The position numbers and the translations under genes were made by a program. A DNA stretch of 64,000 nt, from assembly GCF_050908995.1 (NCBI RefSeq), contig NC_135118.1, positions 16,935,501-16,999,500 of the forward strand. The letters are read 5' to 3'. Below, piece by piece: positions 38,701 to 50,323 of this stretch. Source of the stretch: Andrena cerasifolii. Its lineage: Eukaryota > Arthropoda > Insecta > Hymenoptera > Andrenidae. A model generated the notes under the pieces. That model was not told the origin of the DNA, did no database searches, and was given only the letters and a program-made list of their open reading frames with translations. The stretch's first letter is position 1. The number at the start of each line of letters is the position of its first letter.

Positions 38701-41022
38701 GATGGAAATGTTTCGAACGAGGTAACGCTTATACGTCGCAAAAATATTTTCTAATCTATTTCAGTTACTTTATTCCGTGCAATACATTTTAGGGCACTAA
38801 ATCGGATAAAAACAAGGATGCAAATAGTCAAAGCAATAATTGTGATGTCAGTGAAAAGTGTACTGTATCCGGGAAACGTAAGCCTTCATCTCCACTCGAA
38901 GCCCTACATCCGAACAAGGTACTTCTAATAAGTGCACATAATTTACATCACTTCTACTTAGCAGAAAGCTAATGCCGTATTATACAGGTTCTAGTAGTGT
39001 CTGCGAACTCAATTGGAGCACTAAATCATGATACCGGTGAAAAAGGATCGCTTGATAATACGATTCATTTATCGAGGGTGGCGACGAATTCATTACAGCC
39101 CCAAAATGTTACAATAATACCACTTAATATTAATTGCGGGGAAAGCAGCTCAGGTTGCTATACTTTTAATCTTAATATATTTTTAACAGGACCGTTCCTG
39201 GCGGGGGTGCAGAAAGTGCCCCCGCACCCGGGCGGCCAAACCTAGCGGGCCGCGGGCCGTTTATTATATGTGAAATTTTGATTAGTAAGAATAATAATCG
39301 AAACTTTTTTCCATGATAACTGTTTAAAATTACGTATGTATAGATATAAAAGTAAACACTGCATATTAAATTCTTAATTAAAGAATATTGAATTAATAAG
39401 AGCGGCAATATTGTTTTTGCACCTGAGCGGCCAAAACCCAGGAACGGCCCTGATTTTTAATATACTTTATGAACGGATACTAAAACGTTTCAATTATGTT
39501 AAACTCGCAATCAGATGCCAAGGAATCGAGGGTACAAGAAAATACTAATAATCATTCGGCAGTTCCATCTGGTAATTTTGTGAATGCTGTGATCCCAATG
39601 GGTACAACGACAAGTATTACGAAAACAAAGGGAAAAGTAATTGCAGCCCAGAATAAATCTAACGCGAAAATTGGGGCAACAGTTCTAATGTCCAGCAATG
39701 TGTCGTCTGTGTCAGGAAATAACTTCCAACCCGATGCACACGTGCCGGATACATCGACACAAGATAGTTTAAGTAAGAAACAGCGCAATACAGTTTTTCT
39801 AATACTTGCGAATATATCTGCTAATTAGCTACGTTTTCCGCGTTATTGTAGATTCTAAAATTTCACCTACACCTTATAGTTTAGAAAAGGTATCAAACTC
39901 CGAGAATTCGAATTCAACACTTAGCAGCACAAAGCGTGTTGTACCTGCGATACATTCTAGTGTAAAACCTCCAGTAACGAAAACCTTTACTTCAAGTAAA
40001 TGTCATTATTACTTAATTAAATATTAACTGGAAACATATCCAGAGTTGGCTTACCTTCCAATTGTTCATAGGTAATTCACATCGACTAATGACTGTATGT
40101 CCTGGCACCACTGTATCCAATGGACCAGGGCCACCTCCAGCTAAGCAAACAGCAGGATTAACTTGTAAAAAATTGCCTACAACGCTCAATAGTCAAACCA
40201 CTGCCAAAATGGTACGTTTTTGAATGAAAGGGACTATCGAGATGAATTATTTGACATTTGTTGCATTTCAGGGTTGTACGCTAAATTCTAATAAAACTGT
40301 AAATATATCTCATCCTAATACAAAACTAGGATCTAAAACAAATGTGATTGTTATACAAAAGGGTCAAACCAAGGGTGTGACGCTGTCTCATGCAGGCAAG
40401 GTACATAGATGTTCCATCTGTGGAATAATAATCGTCATTGTGTTTCGTGTTCCGAATGTAAGATGCAGGTAATTTTGCACGTTTTAGGAAGTGTTAGGGA
40501 AAGTAATAATGGGTGGAAAGAATTTGTGTGTTACGAGTCAACATAATGCATCTATCAATGTTCTGCCTCGCCATATTACATTAAACAATGGAGATCAAGC
40601 TGTAACCATGTTATCAACGACAAATTCATCTCATACAGAATCTGTAACATCCAATATAAAGGTAATGACTTGGAATATATTCAACCAATTTTATTAACAT
40701 TTTTAGTGTAGTCATACTTACATCGTGTAACATAATTGGATGTTAAATAATCATCAAGCCGGTTCTTTTCATTTTTCAGTCTGGTAACACCATTATGTTC
40801 AATCTTCGACAAGACCTTCTGGAGAAAAATAAAGATTTGTCTCATCTCCTCGAATCGTCTAATGTCCTTACCTCAGAATCTAAGACTGTGATACAAAATA
40901 TGCATGCTCGTCTTTCGAAGGAACCAAGTAACAGTGATTTACATGTACAGGATAAAGAGATAGCCGTAACGACCGATGCTGTAATCGCTGCTGTTAAAGA
41001 TGAGACACACAGGTCAGTTTGA
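35707..41022 (+). CDS. EMSY: EMSY-like ENT-domain chromatin protein, complete
   Basis: Orthologue of EMSY, a nuclear ENT-domain repressor known to bind BRCA2 and HP1 in vertebrates and to associate with the SIN3-KDM5A complex. Exons: 35707-35770, 37978-38152, 38267-38445, 38612-38721, 38793-38918, 38988-39153, 39515-39772, 39852-39995, 40072-40211, 40272-40400, 40488-40661 and 40780-41022; all phases join to 635 residues. Exon 1 begins MWPIKLEMMTRDECRKCLRC, and with exon 2 completes the ENT domain (ELDAYGSMVSVLRAQGPLT, RHRAEVRRAVNDEKL). Exon 3 holds the second EMSY hallmark, GPNTGTDWTIEGRRAIPLLP. The rest is Ser/Thr/Asn-rich and low in conservation. Intron 1 (2.2 kb) contains a long palindrome and the intron after exon 6 a hAT MITE. 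A 16-codon upstream ORF starts at about 35637. Confidence 0.9.
36587..37231. repeat. 640-bp palindromic element in EMSY intron 1
   Basis: The two halves are inverted copies. TTATTTAGAAGTTTTCCATC near 36600 mirrors GATGGAAAACTTCTAAATAA near 37200. TCCGACGGAACGCATTCTAC mirrors AGTGGAATGCGTTGCGTCGG. GGGGCTAGATTAGCGC mirrors GCACTAATCTAGCCCC. It has no credible ORF. It is probably a large fold-back or MITE family; superfamily not determined. Confidence 0.75.
39179..39460. mobile_element. hAT MITE in EMSY intron with 8-bp target duplication
   Basis: The element at 39187-39452 has ends CAGGACCGTTCCTGG and CCAGGAACGGCCCTG. ATTTTTAA is duplicated exactly on both sides (39179-39186 and 39453-39460). 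It is internally AT-rich with a GC-rich GCGGCC segment near each end. Confidence 0.85.
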
Positions 41023-42301
41023 AATCATCCAAAGTGACGCTATGAAATTGTTACATTAAAAAGTGCATGTAATGTCGACAACTAATCTCATGTAATTACT
41101 TTGAAAAAAAAACTTTTGTAAATTGTTCGTTGTAAATTAATAACGTATTTTATGTACAAGATATTTCGAGAATGGAAATATATCCAAGAAACGTACGTTT
41201 CTTGAATTAGAATTAAATGTTCTCTGTAAACTGAAATATTTCTTTCATCGGTAGTGCAAAAGTGAAACGGAGACATTTTGTTTTTCACTAAAGGAATTTT
41301 TAAATTCTTAAATTTTTCACGTCTTGCGAAACATCTTGTATATATATTTTTTATTGCAAATGCTACCGATAAATTAATATTTCTCTCTCGTAAGAAAGGC
41401 AGAAACAAATGTTTCGTATGGAGATCTTTATTTAACAAATTCCATAAATCATGAAATTTTAAGAAGAAGCGAAGAAACACTCTTGAGCTAATCTGCGAGT
41501 ACGTATCGTGCATTTGAAATTAACGAAATTCTGTCTAACAGTTTTATAGTGCTGTTTATTTTAATAATATATATTCTACTGCTTAAATTGTTTCCAATCA
41601 TTAGGATTTCTATACATTGTCTCATAGATATTTTTTTACAAATTTTGTAATTTCTATTTTATTTTATGCGAATAAGAGTAGGGTAACAAAAGGATGGGGC
41701 CGTAACGAAAATTCAGAATTAGATTTTGCGAAATGTTAATACCCAGTGGAGAATCGTACTGAAATTGATAATTTGCTATAATTCATAATGAAAACATTAG
41801 ATATACTGACTTAGACAGGAAAAAAAATTGGATGTATTCCACACAACACGAATAATACAATATATGCCTGTGTATTTAATCTTAAAAAGATTTTAGTTCT
41901 TTCAGACGAATTAATGGTTTTCTTCTTTCTTAAATCAGTCCTTTACGAAAGAGACCTTAAATCATTGTGGAAGATTGTGCAATAATCTGTTTGAAAATGT
42001 ATAAGTCAGTATGACTGATTAATTTACGTCTGGCACGTGCCAAATTTTTAAGGGCTCATAATTCACTCTATGGAACAAACATATTGATATTAGGAATATT
42101 ACAAATTTTTTAATATAACATATAAGTAGAGGACATGTACAATGATATATTGAAATTCACCTTACCGTGTTTACTCAATGTTGAACTTACAAAAATGGTG
42201 AGGAAAAGATGGTGATCTGAAAACTGACCCCTTCGGCATCGTACAAATATTAATAAACTGTATATTTTTTCAAAGGACTACTATTAGAAAAATTCATTTA
42301 T
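41023..42301. other. EMSY 3' flank, no gene seen
   Basis: AT-rich sequence holding the EMSY 3' UTR. The 141-codon - strand ORF at 41088-41513 has skewed, AT-driven composition and no recognisable domain; I do not consider it a gene. Confidence 0.5.
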
Positions 42302-43014
42302 GCTTAGCGCAGTGTTTCCCAACCTTCTTTGCGCCATGCCTCATCTAAGGCTTTCTAAAATTCTTATGCCCCCTATGTAACATATACATAATTTTTAATA
42401 TTAAAAAATTGAATTGGTCACTGAAGAAACTTAAATGATAGGTTTTAGGAAGAAATTACTAGGAAATTGTTGAGGAAACACAGTAAGTAAATTTCCAGAA
42501 CATATAATGGAGAACTGAAATTAAAGTACGAAATAATTTTGACGAAAGATTTTTCTATATTATTTTAATTATTAGTAATTATTTATCATTTACAGGAGAT
42601 CCTCGCGCTTGATGCATGCTGCAAAGAGATTTTATGTTACGTTTCAATCTAGTTAGCTTCAGTCTCAAGTCTCTCCGTTGTGTTGTATCCAGCAGATTTC
42701 TTTTTTTTAGCAGCAAATCATTTATGGCACTAAATTCGCATTCAGCTAAATATGAAGATGGAAACGGTAACAATAGTTTTCTTGCACATTTGGTTGAATT
42801 TGGATATTTGATTTCTGTTTCCTCACAAAGCCATGCTATCGCTCCTTTTATATTAAATAAAGTTTTAACTGACTCATCATTTTGCATTTCTGCGAGTTCC
42901 TCTTGGATTTAAGTCTTAAACTCTGGACGAGTCGATTTTCGAATTGCCCCCCTTAACAATCAAATTGACCCCCTGTGGGGCGTGCGCTCCAAGTTGGGAA
43001 ACACTGGCTTAGCG
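42302..43014 (-). mobile_element. Internally deleted hAT transposon retaining its transposase C-terminus
   Basis: The 697-bp element at 42310-43006 has ends CAGTGTTTCCCAACCTT and AAGTTGGGAAACACTG and a perfect 8-bp target duplication GCTTAGCG (42302-42309 and 43007-43014). The only coding left is the end of the transposase on the - strand. Confidence 0.9.
42579..42887 (-). pseudogene. hAT transposase C-terminal fragment (ZBED5-like)
   Basis: A 102-residue ORF with LLPFPSSYLAECEFSAINDL followed by LLKKRNLLDTTQRRDLRLKL, the hAT dimerisation region as found in transposases related to ZBED5. The BED zinc finger and catalytic residues are missing, removed by the internal deletion of the element. 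Confidence 0.8.
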
Positions 43015-44091
43015 TAATACCTTCTACATATTTTAGAGTATACTAGGTACGCTACTTTTACATTTGTTAATGCAAGTTCGTATTCAAATAAGGATCGTTA
43101 CATTTTTTACAAAATACTGCCTATTTACGTATATTGTCAAGTGTAGTTAAGAATATATAGGATTGTTAGGTTCTATATTTTGTATCGTTGCAACTGAATA
43201 GAGCACGCTGAACAGAGTATTGTACATATAATGTTTAATGGTGATATGCGAAAAGATCTATTTCTCTGATACTGACTATTTACTTTCGTTTCGCATTACC
43301 GAAGATCTGTAAATATGCATGAGGTAACTGAGACTTTCTACAAGCCAGATAGAGTAATGAGTAACATTTATAGGCGCAATATTACTTTAATTATTTCTTG
43401 CGAATGTTGGAACAGTCATGTTATACTCTATTTGACTAGATTGTTAAGTTAATCTGATGTACATAAACCGAAAACTTTTGTAGTTATAAATATGTACATA
43501 CACTCTTGTTTAACCCAAAAGAAAATTACCTTGTTTTTCTATGGAAAATGCATAAATTTAAAGGAAAAATAATGACAGTCTTCTAAATGATAAACTGCCT
43601 GTAGGAGTCGCTCAAAAGGTAGCAGTAAATTATTTATGTAACTTTACGACTTCAGCTATTCCATTGCCGATAGTAACCGAATTGAAGTGATGAATATTAT
43701 ACTTTTTAATAACTCAAAGTCAGGTAAAAATTAAAATATTTTTGCTCCATTACTAATAAAACTTTCCATGGAATAACTGAAATACGGAAAATACATTTAT
43801 ATGAAGTATCAACTGTTCTCATTTTCATTATCTGTAAATAATTACTCGATACAGTTAAATCTATTGAATGGAAAATGTTGCAGTTAACATTAGAATTTGT
43901 TGTCATATACATGTATAATTATGTTACTGCCAATTATTATAACTGTTTTATAAAGTCAAATTTTCATACTTCTTTTCCATCTGTTCAAATTATTCTAGGT
44001 ATTCTTTATGTATTAATGAAAAGAAGATATTACAATTACAAAAGAGACCTTTATTAATACCAAATACCGTAGTATAATACTTTAAAAAATA
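43015..44091. other. Intergenic, no gene seen
   Basis: AT-rich. On its right it holds the SmB 3' UTR; an AATAAA signal for SmB on the - strand lies at 44055-44050, about 37 nt past the stop. Confidence 0.5.
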
Positions 44092-45022
44092 TTAATAAGG
44101 ACGAGGAGGTGGTCCACCCCGCATCATGCCAGGAGGTGGACCTCTCATTCCTGGTGGTCCCATTGGCGGGCCTCCACGTCCCATGGGTGGCATTCCTGGT
44201 GGCATACCTGTAATTGAATAAAAGAGGAGTTTCGACTCATGAATAATAATACAAAATGAAGAGAGGATAGCACGAAACTTGTGAACAATTACCCATCATT
44301 CCTGGTGGTGGACCCATCATTCCGGGTGGGGGACCTCCAACTGGCATACGTGGAGGACCGCCAGGGTGCATCTGTGGTGGCGCAGAAACTTGACCCCTGC
44401 CTCCTGGTGTCATTATCTGCTGCGACGGGCCACCGACACCTCTAACGGGTCCTTGCAGTCCAGCAGGTACTCCAGTGACGTTCGCTGGCATTCCACGACC
44501 AGCAGCACGGCCCATACCAGGTCCCGGAGCAGCCCCAGGAATAGGTACTCTAGGTAACCCTTCTTCTGGAGGTGGAGGGCCTTCTACAGTTAAAGAAACA
44601 ATGTTCTCTCCCCTTAATAGCACAAAGCCCAGTACACGTTTGTCCTCTCTTTCTGGCTGCTTCGTATTCTTTGGCTTGATCTTACGAAATTCTTCGCAAT
44701 CTCCAAGTATAAGGTTCATATGCTTATCGAAAGCTTTGAATGTGCCTATGAATGTTCTTGAATCTTGCAGAATAATTCTTATTCTGTAATTGATATGCTG
44801 CAGCATCTTATTGTTCTTACCGATCGTCTGAAAAGAAAATAAGTACAATTTATTTCATTTAACTTTATTCTAGTTTCTTATAACGAAAAGTGCAGTTTAA
44901 AAATTGAAAACATTTAAGGAACAATGTATTAATAACTTTTTCAGTTAAATTACAAGGTTATGATAACAATATATTCTGCGTGCATGAATAATATATACAT
45001 GCTAGTGCATTTCGTTTACCAT
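44092..45022 (-). CDS. SmB: Small nuclear ribonucleoprotein SmB/B'
   Basis: Core protein of the spliceosomal snRNP heptameric Sm ring. Exons on the - strand: 45022-45020, 44827-44293 and 44207-44092; phases join to 217 residues. The first exon contributes only the initiator ATG before the intron. Exon 2 begins TIGKNNKMLQHINYRIRIIL and contains both Sm motifs (FIGTFKAFDKHMNLILGDCE in Sm1, VLGFVLLRGENIVSLTVEGP in Sm2). The tail is the usual Pro-Gly-Met-rich extension with repeated PPPGMMGP and PPGMRGPPPG blocks, ending PPRPY. Length is close to other insect and vertebrate SmB proteins. Confidence 0.95.
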
Positions 45023-45243
45023 TTTGATTGGTTTCCTTTCAACAGATAAACATCAAAAACAGATTATTGTTTTGTAATTGCTTTGTGAATTGTTCACAAG
45101 CATAAAAAGTATAATCGTTTGCCGGTTGCGGTGGATTAAACGCTACAGTTGGCTAACATAACCTCTCTACATAAACAGATGGCACTGCTGTAGGCTGCCA
45201 TAGTAAAAACAAAATCTATCATATATAGTGGGTGCGTTCAGCA

Positions 45244-45884
45244 GATTAAACTAGTGATGGCGATATACAGTATCGGAATATCGATACTTTCCAACGAATA
45301 CATCGATACTTTGTATCGATACTTAATGTAACGATATATTGCTGTATCGATAATTAACCATGAATATCGATATCGATACAACTGCACCGCAGCACGGACG
45401 CGGACACCCGGGACCATAGCATATATAGAGGGAGCGTAAGCTGAGGGGGGTGTAAGATTCGCGGTAAGGGGAGCGATACAGGCAAATCGGGTAACGCAGT
45501 GGTTATGCATGCTGAATGCTTCCGAAGCTAACCCGACGTGCCTGTATCGGACCTCTGCCTTTTCCCCTCCAAGCCTAACGTTCCCCTCGCCGATAGTCCC
45601 AGCTTCTGCTCCATCTATATATGTCTATGCCCGGGATACCACGCCGACGCCATCGGTATTCAGCATGTGTGAACTAAATAAATGATTTTTTGGTATATTA
45701 ATATTTTCATTTTTGGATTCCATTTCTAATTTAAGTATCGATACCAATGATAATATGTTAGTCGCATCGGTGATATCGATACTTCGTCTCCGATATATCT
45801 GTTGTATCGAAACTTGGACTGTCAATACGTATCGATACGAAATATCGATACATGTAGGGATGTATCGCCATCACTAGACTAAAC
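45244..45884. mobile_element. hAT-like MITE with ATCGATAC-rich arms
   Basis: The element at 45252-45876 has ends TAGTGATGGCGATA and TATCGCCATCACTA, flanked by GATTAAAC and GACTAAAC (8-bp duplication with one change). The arms are made of repeated TATCGATAC palindromes. It lies between SmB and TERT. Confidence 0.75.
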
Positions 45885-46007
45885 CCTGGCGTACGGCACA
45901 CGGATAGAGGGACGGGTATATTGCGTGGGTGCGGTACAGGCGCTAGGAGGGTGTACGCTCGGTCGTGGAGTGGGGGTAGCGCCCGTGGGCAAAAACCTCC
46001 AAATAGC

Positions 46008-46108
46008 ACACGTCGTCTATAAACCGTCTTTAAAACGTCTTCAGACGTCTTGAAAGTCTGAAAGACATCTTAAAGACAGCTTATAGACGACGTGTGCTAT
46101 CTGGGCCA
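46008..46108. repeat. GACGTC palindrome MITE, compact copy
   Basis: TAGCACACGTCGTCTATAA at the left is mirrored by TTATAGACGACGTGTGCTA at the right, around CGTCTTCAGACGTCTTGAAA. This is the cleanest copy of the family seen at 5150 and 26140-26800 and defines its ends. Confidence 0.7.
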
Positions 46109-46252
46109 TAGACATTGCATACATATTGTAATTCTGTTTCAAAATGATATATACGAAAATACAAAAGTAATGTACTATGTTTAAATTTGTAATATACTTA
46201 TAATATTTAACGACGTTAAGACAGCTGCATATTTACAGCCTCAATAGGTCCT

Positions 46253-49200
46253 TTAACTTTTACAAGCATTTATAAAATATGTTCCTAAAATATTGTAATT
46301 TTTAAAAACCTTTTTATAAGACATCCAGAGAATCCACAGAATCTTTTTGTTCCATGCACGTACACCTGACTCTTTCATATCCTCTTCGGCTAAAACAAAG
46401 AATTGATACTGTATTTATTATATGCACGAGCACATAAAGGATACTTTTTCATTATTATGAATAAATTAGCAGTACATTTTAAAAGAATTTTTATAACGTG
46501 TCTCGCAATCTTTTTATTGCTCAGTTTAATAATCTTCACTATATTTTTGATATTCTTGTGTACATCATTAAATAATTCTTGTATTAAAATGCGAGCCCGT
46601 TTTGCTTGCATTAAACATGTCTTCTCTAATATTTTTATTATAGTTGTTTTAGAGTTAATCGCACGATCCAGGACAACTTTTGTTAATTTCAAACGTGTTA
46701 CATTACACAGCCGCTTTCTGAAGAGTCTACAAAAATTTGGAATTGAAATTTATAGCAAAATAATATAATATTCAAGGCATGGATAAAACAGTTACTTACT
46801 CTAGGGGAGTTACGTCCTGTTTCGAAAAAAATGATATTAAGTAACGTATATCTGTAGTTACATCTGCAGGTTCTACCTCTAAGGTATCACAATTGATTTT
46901 GTAACCAATGTAAGTAATACTGTTCATAGCTGTATTTCCATTGCAGGCAATATTGCTCTGTGTTTTTAATTCATTAAATCGACAATTATACTGTGGAATG
47001 CCTGTCTTTGTTAATTGTAAAAACCTATTGTGCAGAGTTTACGAAGTAATCAAATTTACGCAGCACTTCTACAAACTTTTCAATGAAATAAGAAAATTCA
47101 TATCTTACTGTTTTGCAAGCATTTCATTTCCAGTACCATATAAAATATCATCCACGTATCTTATAACGTTACCAGAGTTCAAGAATACTGACATTTCTTT
47201 ATTTAATACAAAGTTATAGTATATCTCTGATAAAATAGGTGATAGCATTGTACCCTGAACAAGTCCTTTCCCTACAGTATAAATCTTTTTGCGTATTTGT
47301 ACCTGCCAATTATAAAATAACACTTTAAATAGTGCACACAGTTAGTACCCACTGTATTCTGTCTGTAAAGAATGTTAAGAAAATTTAACGCTTTCATAAT
47401 CTCAGCCTCAAAGTGTGAATCTACATGCATGTCTGGAGACACAACAGCTTCCTCAATGATTAATGGAGTTCGTCATATGTTATTAGACTTAAATGTTATT
47501 AATACATTCGTAGTCTCCTGATTCATATCAGAATAATATTAATAATATTTTTCTTCAAATTATCACATACCCTTTGAGAAAAGATGCATCTCCAAATCCT
47601 TTCCAACAACCAACTTTTCTGTACACATTGAGACTGTTTATGGCTTATACATGAATACAATGTACCAGGTCTCAGCGGTAATAGCAAATTTGGATCAGAA
47701 AAATACTGTTTGTAGCATAAAGTATCAAAATTCATGCGCCTTTCGTTTTTTACTGCATAAAATCTGAGTACCAAAGTTTCGGGAAGCTTTCTACAAAATG
47801 ACTCTATAATATCATACAGCTGACCTAAACGTAACATTTTCTAATTATTTTTATACACATTCTTTGTATACGCGAAAGAATTAAACATCAAAACATTATA
47901 CCCTGCACGATGGAACCAAATGCATCTATTACGTCACAAGATACGAAGTGCAATTTTTCGCTCTTCGAATTCTGTTTATATTGAATAGTTCTCTTCCAAT
48001 CCTCTTGAAAATTAGGTGATTGATATTCTGTGATATGCAATTGTTTTAGAAATTTAAAAACGATATATAGATCATTCTGCACATCTGTCTTATACCTAAT
48101 ACATAAGAAGATATACGATAAAAACTTAGTAAATCTGAATTTGTACTAAATCTGCTGCAGCATTAAATTGTTCTACTTACTGAGGCATAAATATAGGTCG
48201 CACACTGGAATGTTTCGGGAGTAATTTATAGATACCAATTGGTGGGCTCCATTGATTGTATTCAACATTGGGTTGCAAAGCATTTGAATGTATCTTTTTC
48301 TTAATAAATTTTTTTTGAACCCTGTACCAATCCGACCGTGCAATATATAGCCTTTCGTTATTAGATGTAGAAAGCGATGTTACATGAAATTGAATACGCA
48401 GTATTTTTATAAGGAATCCAGTGAAGAACCACTTCACCACCTTTGCTATAATAAGCCACTGGGTCTTTCTACTTTGTACATTTCTTAACCATATAATACT
48501 GGTGATCTAAAATGGAAAGATTGCATTAGAAAAATTGGTTTCCATCATGATATAATTAATTTCGTGAAATGAACACGGTACATACATCTAGCTTCTCGAT
48601 ATATGGCGATAAATTGAAGGATTTAGAACGTGGGCTGCTTAAAAGGTGAAACGTGGCTTTCTTAATTTTCTTAAGATTTCTTAATTTACCAAACATTTTC
48701 AGTGGAACTACTTTAGCCAATATAAGATTGAAGAATGATTTTAATTGTTTCATGGTAACTTCATACTTGAACTTTAATTCTCGATCAGGTTTTTGTTTCG
48801 AATTTAAGTGCTTCAAAACGCTAGAATAATGGAATCGTTTATGTCGCTTTTGCAGCGTTTCTAAAATGGAAGAAATAAATGGAGTAGAAACTTCGTAATC
48901 AACGATAACAGTATCTTTCATAGTTTCTTTTAAGATGAATTCATATATCTCCTTTCCGTTTTTGGCTGTGTTTAAAATATAGTCTCTGGGACATGAATGA
49001 ATTGTAGAACTTGGTAAAATAGGCGATGTGTCATATAAGACAATTTGTAGTTTTAGATTAGCGAGGAATAAACGATGAGTAATATTCGTCGTATCTCTAC
49101 AAAAGTTTTCCTCCCTGTTTTTGAAAGGCTTACATTGCCCCGACGATCCTAAAATAATAATTTAATTTTCTAAATTATATTAAAGTACTAGCAACATCAG

Positions 49201-49562
49201 AAAATGTATAACAAGGTATAATACTTTTGCAATAGCGTTTCTTATGATTTGAAACTTTCGAAGATCTGTGATTCTGTATTTCTTTCACTCGATTATCTAC
49301 TTTGAATTCGCATCTCTCATTGATGTCTATGCATTCTGTTAGGACATTAACATTAGGCGCCATAAAAGCACCACATTTATTCTGTTCCAGCAGTATTTTA
49401 TGACGTGCACAATACCTAATTTAAAACAGAAAGTGCAGAATGTAACATTTTAGAGGTACAAAAATTTAATTACAATAACGAAGATATGTTGATAAAAGAT
49501 ACAAACTGTTGAAACTCTGAACCAAACGCGTTTTTAACACTTTCTGCGATACAATTCTCCAT
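46253..49562 (-). CDS. TERT: Telomerase reverse transcriptase (TERT)
   Basis: Catalytic subunit of telomerase. Exons on the - strand: 49562-49474, 49415-49189, 49148-48586, 48506-48181, 48095-47909, 47840-47571, 47517-47353 (or from 47451), 47302-47109, 47024-46800, 46726 to about 46450, and probably 46389-46253. Phases agree. The T motif region reads PLKMFGKLRNLKKIKKATFHLLS. RT motif 2 ends in SSVRPIFMPQ and motif A is FVSCDVIDAFGSI with the first catalytic Asp. Motif B' is GLVQGTMLSPILSEIYY and motif C RYVDDILYG with the paired aspartates. Motif D is YNCRFNELKT and motif E YIGYKINCDTLEV, followed by a C-terminal extension (ELFRKRLCNVTRLKLTKVVL). At about 860-890 residues it lacks the long N-terminal TEN domain, as in other insects. 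Three or four introns are only about 50 nt. The C-terminal junction and one region with an in-frame TGA are uncertain (see findings). Confidence 0.9.
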
Positions 49563-50323
49563 TATCTAATCTTTATTTTAACAAAATAAATTTAGAAACA
49601 TAACTTTGTTAGAAGAATATCAATGGTTCGTAATGTTTTCGACACAATGAAAATGGTGCGAACTTTAAATACCGGTATAAAATTAATTTATTACAATGAA
49701 ATGTTTGCGCATGCGCATTGAATTTGAATGCAGGTACAAACTACGAGTACCAATGTGGCGGTAGAATGGGCTACGCTCGGATTGGCTGCGCCATAGTGCC
49801 GAAACTGTTTATTGGTCAAGACTCTACGTACACTTTGCGTTCGTTTCGAGGTCTGAGGTGGCCAGCGTGGGGCAAAAATAACGTACGCTTAGGGATGGAG
49901 TGCAAAATCACTAATGATTTATCACAGTGATCGCAGAATCAGGATCACAGTCGTGAATGAAATTAAATCACGACCGTCTTCGCCACGCCTCAAATCTTAC
50001 ACAATGTATTCTTTTTGTTTCACTATTCATTGAAGAGTATATTCATTCAAAACATTTTGTATAAATTCCCATGTATAACGAATGAAACTTTTTTAATAAT
50101 TCCAATACAATATATAAAAATCTAAGAAGCTTCAGACGCTTTTCATATACATGCGACAAAATATCGCGTTCATAATCTGTAAAAAGGGGGATTTTTTTCA
50201 AATGAACTTTTTACAATCGTTCTACCTATTTTCTTATGAAGTTTAATTTTTTTCACAAAACTGATTATGCAGTAATTGATTTGTATTGGGATACTTGTCA
50301 ACTTTGAATAAGCATTGGAATAA
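49563..50323. other. TERT upstream region, no gene seen
   Basis: Contains the TERT promoter by position. The 70-codon + strand ORF near 49718 has no recognisable domain. Confidence 0.45.

Noticed and set aside
41088..41513. 141-codon ORF on the - strand downstream of EMSY
   Set aside because: AT-driven composition, Phe/Ile/Lys/Asn-rich, no domain; probably chance in 3' flank.
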